The notes beneath the pieces are model-generated. The model made no database searches, was not told where the DNA came from, and saw nothing but the letters and a program-made list of their open reading frames with translations. Shown piece by piece: positions 16,047 through 23,287 of a stretch of DNA of 64,000 bases. A program made the position numbers and the translations under genes. Source of the stretch: Amorphoplanes digitatis (GTDB taxonomy: Bacteria > Actinomycetota > Actinomycetes > Mycobacteriales > Micromonosporaceae); contig NZ_JACHNH010000001.1 of the NCBI RefSeq assembly GCF_014205335.1, forward strand, positions 5,450,501 to 5,514,500, in the 5' to 3' direction. Position 1 is the first letter of the stretch; every line of letters begins with the position of its first letter.

Positions 16047-16618
16047 GGCGCGCCCTCCTCGGGCGTCGGTATCGCCAGCTGCACGATGGTGACCGGCCGG
16101 GACCCCGCGGCCCGCCCGGCCCTGTCCCGGTACGGCGCCAGCAGCGCCTCGACCCGCCCGGCGAGGTCGACAAGCTGCTCGGCCGTCACATAGATCATGT
16201 CGTCGCCGAAGCCGGCCGCCGCGCGCCACTCTGCGGACTCCTCGCCGCGGACCGCGAGATAGGCCTCGGCCCGCCGCACGTACTGCCGCAGGATCGCCGC
16301 GTTGAGCTGGTCGGCCGCCATCCGCGTCTCCGGGTCGTCGGAGTCGTCGGTCCACGACGTGCTGTTCGCGGTCGCCTGCCAGGGCCGCTCCCGCCCGTCG
16401 GCCGCGGGTGCCCGCTCGGCCAGCCCGTACTTCGCGAGCTGGCGCAGGTGGAACGAGCAGTTCGGCACGTTCTCATCCAGCGCGGCGGCGCACTGGGTGG
16501 CGGTCATCGGCCCGTTGCGCCGCAGCATCCCGATCAGGCTGAGCCGCAGCGGGTGCGCGTAGGCGCGCAGGGCACGCGGGTCGTCCAGCCGGATCGTCGT
16601 GCGTTCCTCGGAAGGCAT
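16043..16618 (-). CDS. ArsR-type winged-helix transcriptional regulator
   Basis: A 191-residue regulator with an N-terminal helix-turn-helix (LRAYAHPLRLSLIGMLRRNGPMTATQCAAALDENVPNCSFHLRQL) of the ArsR/HTH_20 group and a long C-terminal helical part that could bind an effector. No metal-type CxC motif, so it is more likely a drug or metabolite sensor. Coupled to the downstream exporter, which it probably represses. AT-rich inverted repeats just upstream are candidate operators. Confidence 0.88.
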   Translation of the reverse strand: MPSEERTTIRLDDPRALRAYAHPLRLSLIGMLRRNGPMTATQCAAALDENVPNCSFHLRQLAKYGLAERAPAADGRERPWQATANSTSWTDDSDDPETRMAADQLNAAILRQYVRRAEAYLAVRGEESAEWRAAAGFGDDMIYVTAEQLVDLAGRVEALLAPYRDRAGRAAGSRPVTIVQLAIPTPEEGAP

Positions 16619-16631
16619 ACCCTAGAGAATG

Positions 16632-16650
16632 CTTTATAAAGACATCTTTA
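16632..16650. promoter_or_regulatory. AT-rich nested inverted repeats, candidate ArsR operator
   Basis: CTTTATAAAG (16632-16641) is a perfect 10-bp palindrome and overlaps TAAAGA-N2-TCTTTA (16637-16650). Both lie 14-32 bases before the regulator ATG in otherwise GC-rich DNA. The TATAAA may also be its -10 box. Confidence 0.5.
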
Positions 16651-16656
16651 GCAACC

Positions 16657-17067
16657 TCAGGGGTGCATGGTCGCGCCCTTCAGGATCTTGTCCACCGCGT
16701 TGCGCGGGCCGTGCACGGCCATGCCGGCCAGGTCCAGGTTCCCGGTGGCGACCGCGCGCACGGCCGCCCGGTTGTCCCGGTCGTTGCCGGTGGCGAAGAG
16801 GTCCGAGGTGAACACCGAGACCGCCAGGCCGCGGCCGATCGCCCGGCCGTGCGCCGAGCGCAGCAGCTCCTTGTCCCCCTCGAAGACCAGGACCGGCTGA
16901 CGGAACATCGGCAGGTAGCGCACGCCGCCGGCGTCCTCGTAGGGCTCGCCGATCACTTCGGGCACCGCCGCCGCGACGCCGCCGGCCAGGAACGCCGTGA
17001 TGTTCAGGCGCTGCCAGGTGAGCAGGTCGTCGCGGAGCAGCACGGCAATCTTGGTGTCGAAGCGCAT
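16657..17067 (-). CDS. DUF2000 family protein
   Basis: A 136-residue protein matching the DUF2000 pattern: MRFDTKIAVLLRDDLLTWQRLNITAFL at the start, YLPMFRQPVLVFEG in the middle and TGNDRDNRAAVRAV near the end. DUF2000 has a peptidyl-tRNA-hydrolase-2-like fold and no known reaction. The ATG follows CACGAT by six bases, a possible leaderless start. It diverges from an AraC regulator 49 bp away, which may control it. Confidence 0.85.
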   Translation of the reverse strand: MRFDTKIAVLLRDDLLTWQRLNITAFLAGGVAAAVPEVIGEPYEDAGGVRYLPMFRQPVLVFEGDKELLRSAHGRAIGRGLAVSVFTSDLFATGNDRDNRAAVRAVATGNLDLAGMAVHGPRNAVDKILKGATMHP

Positions 17068-17104
17068 GGATCGATCGTGCGGGGCCGGGTACCCGCGGGT
17101 CTTG

Positions 17105-17110
17105 TACGAT
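17105..17110 (+). promoter_or_regulatory. -10 box TACGAT of the AraC gene (leaderless)
   Basis: TACGAT, six bases (TTTGAC), then the GTG at 17117. No ribosome site precedes this GTG, in keeping with a leaderless transcript. Confidence 0.6.
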
Positions 17111-17116
17111 TTTGAC

Positions 17117-17980
17117 GTGCCGGCGAGGATCTCGGCGTGGCGGCCGCGCCTGGACGGCGTGGTGGAGGTGCTGCACGCGCACCTGGACGGCCACGCCTAT
17201 CCCATGCACGCGCACGACACCTGGACGCTGCTCATCATCGACGACGGCGCCGTGCGCTACGACCTCGACCGGCACGAACGCGGGGCGTTCGGCGACCTGG
17301 TCACGCTGCTTCCGCCGCACGTGCCGCACAACGGCGCCTCGGCGACACCGGGCGGCTTCCACAAGCGGGTGTTCTACCTCGCGCCGGACCGGCTGCCGGA
17401 CGCGCTGATCGGCGCCGCGGTCGACAACCCCACCGTCGGCGACCCGTCGCTGCGCGGGCGGGTCGCCGCCCTGCACCGCGTCATCCGGCAGCCCGGCGAG
17501 GAGTTCGAGGCGCAGGTCCGGCTCGCGGACGTCATCGAACGGCTGCGCGCCTGGCACGGCCGCCCGGCGCTGCCCGGCCGGCTCGACCGCGCACCCGCGT
17601 ACCGGCTGCGCGACCTGCTGGAGGAGCACGTCGTGCCGGGGCTGTCGCTGGACGAGGCGGCACGGGCCCTGCACTTCCATCCGGCGTACCTGGTGCGGTC
17701 CTTCACGCGCGAGTTCGGCATGTCACCGCACCGGTACCTGGTCTCGCGGCGGGTGGACCTGGCCCGCCGGCTGATCGTCGCCGGCGAGCCGTTGGGGTCC
17801 GCCGCCGTCGACAGCGGTTTCTACGACCAACCCCATCTGGTACGCCATTTCCGGCGCATTCTCGGCGTCAGCCCGCGGGCCTTCGCCCCGGCGTCAGGCG
17901 CGGCGGCGCGCCAGCAGGACGGCGCCGGCACCGGCCACGAGCAGGACCAGGCCGGTGAGGGCCAGCGGCGCGACGGGTGA
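17117..17980 (+). CDS. AraC family transcriptional regulator
   Basis: A 287-residue regulator: N-terminal cupin effector domain (YPMHAHDTWTLLIIDDGAVRYDLDRHE .. LLPPHVPHNG) and C-terminal double HTH (LSLDEAARALHFHPAYLVRSFTREFGMSPHRYLVSRRVDLARRLI .. AVDSGFYDQPHLVRHFRRILGVSPRAF). Start at GTG 17117 set by the TACGAT box. The last 29 codons beyond the AraC domain overlap the convergent LPXTG gene by 87 bp and are low in structure, so the true end of the ancestral gene was probably near residue 260. Divergent partner: the DUF2000 gene. Confidence 0.88.
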   Translation: MPARISAWRPRLDGVVEVLHAHLDGHAYPMHAHDTWTLLIIDDGAVRYDLDRHERGAFGDLVTLLPPHVPHNGASATPGGFHKRVFYLAPDRLPDALIGAAVDNPTVGDPSLRGRVAALHRVIRQPGEEFEAQVRLADVIERLRAWHGRPALPGRLDRAPAYRLRDLLEEHVVPGLSLDEAARALHFHPAYLVRSFTREFGMSPHRYLVSRRVDLARRLIVAGEPLGSAAVDSGFYDQPHLVRHFRRILGVSPRAFAPASGAAARQQDGAGTGHEQDQAGEGQRRDG

Positions 17981-18913
17981 TCCGGTGATCGGCAGGCTGG
18001 GCTCGCCCGCGCCGCCGCCACCGGCGGTCTGTGTCGGCGTGGGACTCGGCGACGCCGGAGGCGCGACGATCTCCGCCGCGTAGGTCGCCTCGTTGTTGGT
18101 GCGGTCCGCGTCCGGCCCGACCGGGATGAGGACCGGCTTGACCGACAGGCCGTCCTTGTCGTACCTGGTGACCTCGAAGCTCACCGGGAGCACGAGCGTC
18201 GCACCGGCCTCGATCATCTCGATGTCGCAGAAGAGAATGCCGGTGTCGGGCTCGCAGCCCGCCGGCAACGCGGTGGGGCGCAGGCCCTTCACCGGGAGCA
18301 GGAACACGTTCACCCGCAGCGGGGTGCGGTAGGGGCCGGCGTTGTGAACGCTGATCTCGGCGTCGAACTTCGCGCCGACCTGCCAGGGGCCCTTGGGCGC
18401 GCTGACGGCGACCGACAGCTCACCGCCGGCGGTGATGAAGACGTCGGTGGTGGAGACGTTGTTCGCCGGCTCGGGGTCGGGCTGCTCGGTGGTGAGCGTG
18501 GCCTTGGCGGTGACGTACACGCCCTGCGGCGCGTCCTTGGCTACGTCGGTGTCGACCCGCCAGCGGGCGCTGGTCTCCCGCGCCTTGGTCGTGCAGGTCA
18601 CCGTGCGCTTGGCGGCGTCAGCCACGCAGGGGCCGGCGGCCTGCGGGTAGTCGGCGGAGCGGAAGGTGACGCCCTCGGGCAGCTCCAGCACGACGGTGCG
18701 GTGCTGTGCCGCCGCCGTCGGGTGGCGGGTCGCCGTCATCTCGTAGCTGATCGTCCCGCCGGGCGGCCTCGACGCCGAGGGGTCGTCGCTGTAGAGCTTG
18801 AGGGTCTCGTCGCCGGCGGCCGGAGGTGCCGCGACCGCCGGGCCGGTGAGCAGGAGGGCGCCGAGCACCGCGACGCCGACCACCGCAGCACCACGTCGAA
18901 TCCACGCCGCCAT
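17894..18913 (-). CDS. LPXTG-anchored cell-surface protein with DUF11-like repeats
   Basis: A 339-residue exported protein: signal peptide to about residue 28 (GPAVAAPP), two beta-sandwich modules of the DUF11/Ig type (GTISYEMTATRH .. VVLELPEGVTF and GAKFDAEISVHNAGPYRT .. LPVSFEV), a Pro/Thr linker (PASPSPTPTQTAGGGG), then the sortase signal LPITG, a hydrophobic helix and the RRRA tail. It would be linked to peptidoglycan by a sortase encoded elsewhere. Start at ATG 18913 with GGGAG; an upstream in-frame ATG at 18952 lacks a ribosome site. Confidence 0.88.
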   Translation of the reverse strand: MAAWIRRGAAVVGVAVLGALLLTGPAVAAPPAAGDETLKLYSDDPSASRPPGGTISYEMTATRHPTAAAQHRTVVLELPEGVTFRSADYPQAAGPCVADAAKRTVTCTTKARETSARWRVDTDVAKDAPQGVYVTAKATLTTEQPDPEPANNVSTTDVFITAGGELSVAVSAPKGPWQVGAKFDAEISVHNAGPYRTPLRVNVFLLPVKGLRPTALPAGCEPDTGILFCDIEMIEAGATLVLPVSFEVTRYDKDGLSVKPVLIPVGPDADRTNNEATYAAEIVAPPASPSPTPTQTAGGGGAGEPSLPITGSPVAPLALTGLVLLVAGAGAVLLARRRA

Positions 18914-18955
18914 GTCCGCTCCCTTGTTGAAGGTGGACGGACGATAGCGCACAGA

Positions 18956-19558
18956 TCAACTACGTGGGGGGCGCCCGCCGGGGAGGACGGACTCCACCAG
19001 GTCGCGCAGCGGGTCCAGCAGCTGCTCCTCGGTGGCCGAGGCGAGCGGCTGAAGCCCGAGCGAGGAGCGCAGCGTGACGATGCCCAGGGTCGTGGCCAGC
19101 ACGATCTGTGCGCGCAGCAGCGCCGCGTCGTCCGGTTCGGCGCCGCCCGCGGCGCTCGCCATCTTCTCGCTGACCGCGTGCAGCACCGAGCGGCGCAGCT
19201 CGTCGATGCGGTCGTCGCCGGAGGAGCGCAGCAGCAGGAGCAGCGCGACGCGCAGCCGGTCGTCGTCGGCCGTGCCGCCGATCCGCCGGGCGATGCCCTC
19301 GGCGATCCCGTCCACCGGCACGCCGCTCTCGTCCCGGCGCACGTCGGTGACGGCGGTGGTCAGACAGGCCTCGAACAGGCCTTCCTTGGACGTGAAGTAG
19401 CGGTTGATGAGAGCGACGTTGACGCCGGCCTCGTCGGCGATGTCGCGCACGGTGGTCGCCGCGTAGCCGTCACGCGCGAATCTGGTCCGCGCCGCCTCGA
19501 GCAGGATCTGCCGGGTCCGGCCCGCGTCGCGGCGTCGCGGCTGGCCGGGATCCGTCAC
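18956..19558 (-). CDS. TetR family regulator of the flippase/MFS locus
   Basis: About 200 residues: N-terminal HTH (TRQILLEAARTRFARDGYAATTVRDIADEAGVNVALINRYFTSKEGLFEAC) and a helical ligand-binding part. GTG at 19558 is chosen because a TACGCT -10 box ends exactly six bases before it. Its promoter carries one copy of a motif repeated twice in each of the two downstream promoters, so it probably represses itself, the flippase-like gene and the MFS gene. Confidence 0.9.
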   Translation of the reverse strand: MTDPGQPRRRDAGRTRQILLEAARTRFARDGYAATTVRDIADEAGVNVALINRYFTSKEGLFEACLTTAVTDVRRDESGVPVDGIAEGIARRIGGTADDDRLRVALLLLLRSSGDDRIDELRRSVLHAVSEKMASAAGGAEPDDAALLRAQIVLATTLGIVTLRSSLGLQPLASATEEQLLDPLRDLVESVLPGGRPPRS

Positions 19559-19564
19559 CGGGAC

Positions 19565-19606
19565 AGCGTAGCCCGATCTACGCGACAAGTAAACAAACGA
19601 TGACAT
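19565..19606 (-). promoter_or_regulatory. TetR gene promoter with operator copy 1
   Basis: On the minus strand -35 TTTACT (19588-19593), 17-bp spacer, -10 TACGCT (19565-19570), then six bases to GTG. Operator copy 1 (GTAAACAAACGATGACAT, plus strand 19589-19606) covers the -35, which points to autoregulation. Confidence 0.65.
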
Positions 19607-19645
19607 TGCAGCTCACGGCCCCTGTGATCCGCCGCTCAGTCGCCG

Positions 19646-19704
19646 GTAAACGGCTGTTGATATTGGCCGCCGCGCCGGTAGGTTGTAAGTCAGCGAATGT
19701 TTAC
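19646..19704 (+). promoter_or_regulatory. Flippase promoter bracketed by two operator copies
   Basis: -35 TTGATA (19657-19662), 16 bp, -10 TAGGTT (19679-19684). Operator copy GTAAACGGCTGTTGATAT (19646-19663, plus strand) covers the -35 and a second copy in opposite orientation (19686-19704, GTAAACATTCGCTGACTTA on the minus strand) lies directly after the -10. Confidence 0.7.
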
Positions 19705-19728
19705 TACCGGCACGGCGGAGAGAGCTCG

Positions 19729-20763
19729 ATGACCACAGCGGGGGCCGTCACGGCGACGGGCGGTATGGCGTGGCTGCGCGGACGCCCGGCGCGCCTGCTG
19801 CTGCTGGCCGCCGCGGGCGTCGCCGCGGTGTTCGTGCTGCGGGATCGCGTGCCCGATCCCGCCCGGATCCTCGCCATCGTCGGCGCCGCCGACCCGCGCT
19901 GGCTCGCCGCCGCGGTGCTCGCCCAGTTCCTGTCGCAGGTGGCCTTCGCCCGGCAGCAGCGCACCCTGCTCGCCGCCCTCGCCGTCCGGGTCTCGCGGCG
20001 CGACGCCCTGGCCATCACCTACAGCCGCACGGCGATGAGCATGGTGCTGCCCGCCGGTTCGGCGATGTCCGCGGCCTTCGCCATGCGGGAGTACCGCCGC
20101 CACGGCGCGACCAAGGCCGCGGCCACCACCGGCATCGTGCTGTCCGGCGCGGCCTCCGTCGTCGGCCTGGCCCTGCTGTACGCGGGCGCGGTCGGCACGT
20201 CGGCGTTCGCGCCGCACGGCGGATGGCGTGCCGCCGCGGCGGCGGGCGCGGCCCTGACCGTTGCCGCGCTCGGCGGGTGGGCGCTGGTCGCGCACCGGCG
20301 CCGCGCACCACACCCGGCCGCCGCGCCGGCCCGGGTGCTCGGCCCCGCGCCGGGACGAATCGAGCGCGGGCTCTTCCAGGCGCGCCGGCTGCTCCGCGAG
20401 GCGCGCGCCGTTCGCCTGCGCCACTGGGCCGCGACCATCGCCTATGCAGTGCTGAACTGGCTGCTCGACCTCGGCTGCCTCGTCGCGGTCGCGCACGCCT
20501 GCGACCTGCCGCTGACCGCCTTCCACCTCGCCTCGGCATACCTGGCCGTGCAGGTGGTGCGGCAGATCCCGCTCACGCCCGGCGGCGTCGGGCTGATCGA
20601 GGCGAGCCTGCTCGCGGGGCTGGTCGCGGCCGGTGCGCCCCAGGCGGGCGCGGCGGCGGTCGTGCTCGCCTACCGGCTCGTCTCGTTCTGGTTCGTACTG
20701 CCGGCTGGGCTGGCCGCGTACCTGCGGCTGAACCGGAGCAGCCGGCGCGAGGCGCTCGCCTGA
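19729..20763 (+). CDS. Flippase-like membrane protein (LPG synthase TM-domain family, UPF0104)
   Basis: A 344-residue polytopic protein with about eight hydrophobic helices and the family signature QIPLTPGGVGLIEASLLAGLVAAG near the C-terminus, as in the transmembrane half of MprF (lysylphosphatidylglycerol synthase). These stand-alone domains are thought to move lipids or lipid-linked substrates across the membrane; no synthase domain is present. Start at ATG 19729 with GGAGAG. Promoter shared in design with the MFS gene downstream; the two are separate units under the same TetR. Confidence 0.85.
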   Translation: MTTAGAVTATGGMAWLRGRPARLLLLAAAGVAAVFVLRDRVPDPARILAIVGAADPRWLAAAVLAQFLSQVAFARQQRTLLAALAVRVSRRDALAITYSRTAMSMVLPAGSAMSAAFAMREYRRHGATKAAATTGIVLSGAASVVGLALLYAGAVGTSAFAPHGGWRAAAAAGAALTVAALGGWALVAHRRRAPHPAAAPARVLGPAPGRIERGLFQARRLLREARAVRLRHWAATIAYAVLNWLLDLGCLVAVAHACDLPLTAFHLASAYLAVQVVRQIPLTPGGVGLIEASLLAGLVAAGAPQAGAAAVVLAYRLVSFWFVLPAGLAAYLRLNRSSRREALA

Positions 20764-20764
20764 C

Positions 20765-20822
20765 GTAAACAACTGTTGACTTATCCGGCCGACTGCCGAT
20801 ACTTAAGTCAGCAAACGTTTAC
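20765..20822 (+). promoter_or_regulatory. MFS promoter bracketed by two operator copies
   Basis: -35 TTGACT (20776-20781), 16 bp, -10-like GATACT (20798-20803). Operator copy GTAAACAACTGTTGACTT (20765-20782) covers the -35 and an inverted copy (20804-20822; GTAAACGTTTGCTGACTTA on the minus strand) follows the -10. Same layout as the flippase promoter. Confidence 0.7.
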
Positions 20823-20843
20823 TTCGAGCGCCAAGGGAACGCC

Positions 20844-22286
20844 ATGACCTACACCATCGAAGAGACCACCTCCGCCGGATCCGCTCCGGCCGAGGGCGGG
20901 AGCACGGGCGGCGGGCTGTTGGTGCTGTATCTGGCACTCGGCGGCCTGGCGTTCGCGGTGCTCCAGTCGCTGGTCTCGCCGGCGCTCTCGACAATCGGGC
21001 GCGAGCTGAACGCCTCGACAAGCGACGTGAGCTGGATCGTCACCGCGTACCTGCTGTCGGCGTCGGTCCTGACGCCCATCCTCGGCCGGCTCGGCGACAT
21101 CGCCGGCAAGCGCAAGGTCCTCATCGGCGTGCTGGCCGCCCTCGCCGCCGGGACGCTCGTCGCCGCGCTGGCCACGAACCTGGCCGTGCTGATCGCCGGC
21201 CGCGTGCTCCAGGGCGCGGCGGGCGCGATCCTGCCGCTGTCGATCGGCATGATCCGCGACGAGCTGCCCCGCGAGAAGGTCGCGCCCATCATCGGCCTGA
21301 TCTCGGCGATCTTCGGCATCGGCGCCGGCGTCGGCATCGTGGCCGCCGGCCCGATCGTCGAGCACCTCTCGTGGCACTGGCTGTTCTGGCTGCCGTTGGT
21401 CCTCGTCGCCGTCGCGCTGCTCGGCGCGATCTTCGGCATGAAGGAGTCCCCGGTCCGCTCCCCCGGCCGGCTCGACATGCTCGGCGCCGCCGTCCTGTCG
21501 GTGTCGCTCGTCGCGCTGCTGCTGGCCATCAGCAAGGGCCAGGCCTGGGGCTGGGGCGAGATCAAGACCATCGGCCTGCTCGCCCTCGGCGTCGTCGGCC
21601 TGATCGCGTTCGTACTCGTCGAGCTGCGGGTCAAGGAACCGCTCATCGACATGAAGCTGATGAAGATCCGCGGCGTGTGGGCAACCGACCTGGTCGCCCT
21701 GATACTCGGCTTCGCCATGTTCGGCACGTTCCTGCTGGTCCCGACCCTGCTCCTGCTGCCCGAGGCCACCGGGTACGGCTTCGGGAAGTCCGTGTCGCAG
21801 GCCGGCCTGTTCCTGCTGCCGACCGTCGTCATGATGGTCGTCTTCGGCCCCCTCGCGGGCATCCTGAACCGCAGGTTCGGCCCGAAGCTGCCGCTGTTCC
21901 TCGGCACCGTCTTCGTGGTCGCCGCGTTCACCCTGCCCGCCGTGTCCCACGACCGGATCTGGCAGGTCCTGGCCTCCGGCATCCTCACCGGCGCCGGCAT
22001 CGGCTTCGCCTTCGCCGCCATGTCCAACGCCATCATCGAGAGCGTCCCGGCGACACAGACCGGCGAGGCCACCAGCGTCAACACCATCGCCCGGACCATC
22101 GGCAGCTGCATCGGCACCGCCGTGGTCGCCGCCGTCATCACCTCCAACACCACACCGCGGGGCCTGCCGACCGACGCCGCCTTCACCAACGGCTTCTGGG
22201 TCTGCGCGGGCGTCGCGGTCCTGGCCGTCGTCGCCGCGATCGCGCTGCCCGCGCGCAAGCGCCAGGAGCGGACCGTCGAGGGGTAG
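20844..22286 (+). CDS. MFS drug exporter, DHA2 (EmrB/QacA) type
   Basis: A 480-residue transporter with 14 predicted helices. After a short soluble N-terminus it shows SDVSWIVTAYLLSASVLTPILGRLGDIAGKRKVL, which holds motif A (GRLGDIAGKRK) and the motif D1-like start, and motif C (GAGVGIVAAGPIVEHLSWHWLFWL). DHA2 members export cationic or hydrophobic drugs with proton antiport. Controlled by the TetR operator pair upstream; a perfect terminator hairpin follows 25 bp after the stop. Confidence 0.93.
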   Translation: MTYTIEETTSAGSAPAEGGSTGGGLLVLYLALGGLAFAVLQSLVSPALSTIGRELNASTSDVSWIVTAYLLSASVLTPILGRLGDIAGKRKVLIGVLAALAAGTLVAALATNLAVLIAGRVLQGAAGAILPLSIGMIRDELPREKVAPIIGLISAIFGIGAGVGIVAAGPIVEHLSWHWLFWLPLVLVAVALLGAIFGMKESPVRSPGRLDMLGAAVLSVSLVALLLAISKGQAWGWGEIKTIGLLALGVVGLIAFVLVELRVKEPLIDMKLMKIRGVWATDLVALILGFAMFGTFLLVPTLLLLPEATGYGFGKSVSQAGLFLLPTVVMMVVFGPLAGILNRRFGPKLPLFLGTVFVVAAFTLPAVSHDRIWQVLASGILTGAGIGFAFAAMSNAIIESVPATQTGEATSVNTIARTIGSCIGTAVVAAVITSNTTPRGLPTDAAFTNGFWVCAGVAVLAVVAAIALPARKRQERTVEG

Positions 22287-22310
22287 CCCACCGCTCGCAC
22301 GCCTGACGTT

Positions 22311-22352
22311 CGGTGCCGGCGACCCTTGCGGGTCGCCGGCACCGTCGCTTTT
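22311..22352 (+). terminator. Strong intrinsic terminator after the MFS gene
   Basis: Perfect 15-bp stem CGGTGCCGGCGACCC / GGGTCGCCGGCACCG, 4-base loop TTGC, followed by TCGCTTTT. Confidence 0.92.
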
Positions 22353-22408
22353 GGAGATCGACACGTATAGATTGCTCGGCACTATCCTCTCTGCCCCGAA
22401 GGGGAACG

Positions 22409-23167
22409 ATGAGCATTTCCCGCACTACCCGGCGCCCCCTACGCCGGCTCGTGGCCGGTGTCATCACGCTGGCCGCGACGATGACCGCCACCCTCACGGT
22501 CACGGCTTCCCCCGCTTTGGCCGCGACCACCCCCGGCATCGACGTGTCCCGCTACCAGGGCAGGATCAACTGGACCAGCGTGCGCAACGCCGGCATCCAG
22601 TTCGCCTACATCAAGAGCACCGAGGGCGTCAGCTACAAGGACCCGAACTTCGGCGCCAACTACGTCGGCGCGTACAACGCCGGCGTGATCCGGGGCGCGT
22701 ACCACTTCGCGCTGCCGGACCGGTCCGGCGGCGCCGTGCAGGCCAACTACCTGGCCAGCAGCGGCGGCGCGTGGTCGGCGGACGGCCGCACGCTGCCCGC
22801 GGCACTGGACATCGAGTTCAACCCGTACGGCGCGACGTGCTACGGCCTGAGCCAGGCCTCGATGCGCACCTGGATCCAGGACTTCCTCAACACCTACCGC
22901 AGCCGCACCGGCCGGTACGCCGTCATCTACACCACCACCAGCTGGTGGACCAGTTGCACCGGCAACTGGAGCGGCCCCTGGGCGAACCATCCGTTGTGGA
23001 TCGCGCGCTGGGCCGGCGCACCGGGCACGCTGCCGGCGGGCGCGCCGTATTACAGCTTCTGGCAGTACACCGCCAGCGGCTCGGTCGCCGGCGTCAGCGG
23101 CGCCGTCGACCGCAACTACTTCAACGGCGACCGCAGTCGGCTGATCGCCCTGGCGAACAACACCTGA
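22409..23167 (+). CDS. Secreted GH25 lysozyme
   Basis: A 252-residue exported muramidase (family 25; cuts the MurNAc-GlcNAc bond of peptidoglycan). Signal peptide to about residue 37 (ASPALAAT), then the TIM-barrel signature GIDVSRYQGRINW (catalytic Asp of strand 1), FAYIKSTEGVSYKDPNF, GAYHFALPD and LPAALDIEFNPYG (catalytic Asp/Glu), ending SFWQYTASGSVAGVSGAVDRNYFNG. Start at ATG 22409 with GAAGGGG. No cell-wall-binding domain, so the enzyme is the minimal form. Flanked by terminators on both sides, so monocistronic. Confidence 0.94.
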   Translation: MSISRTTRRPLRRLVAGVITLAATMTATLTVTASPALAATTPGIDVSRYQGRINWTSVRNAGIQFAYIKSTEGVSYKDPNFGANYVGAYNAGVIRGAYHFALPDRSGGAVQANYLASSGGAWSADGRTLPAALDIEFNPYGATCYGLSQASMRTWIQDFLNTYRSRTGRYAVIYTTTSWWTSCTGNWSGPWANHPLWIARWAGAPGTLPAGAPYYSFWQYTASGSVAGVSGAVDRNYFNGDRSRLIALANNT

Positions 23168-23171
23168 GGTG

Positions 23172-23201
23172 CGGCGGGCCCCGGCCGCCCGGGGCCCGCC
23201 G
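23172..23201 (+). terminator. Hairpin after the lysozyme gene
   Basis: Perfect 11-bp stem CGGCGGGCCCC / GGGGCCCGCCG with an 8-base loop, starting five bases after the stop. Confidence 0.8.
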
Positions 23202-23287
23202 TTAGGCGCGGCCGTCCGCGAGATAGTCGCGGCTCTCGAACGAGACACGCCTCTGCGTCCCCACAACCGGACCGGTACCGGCGCGGG

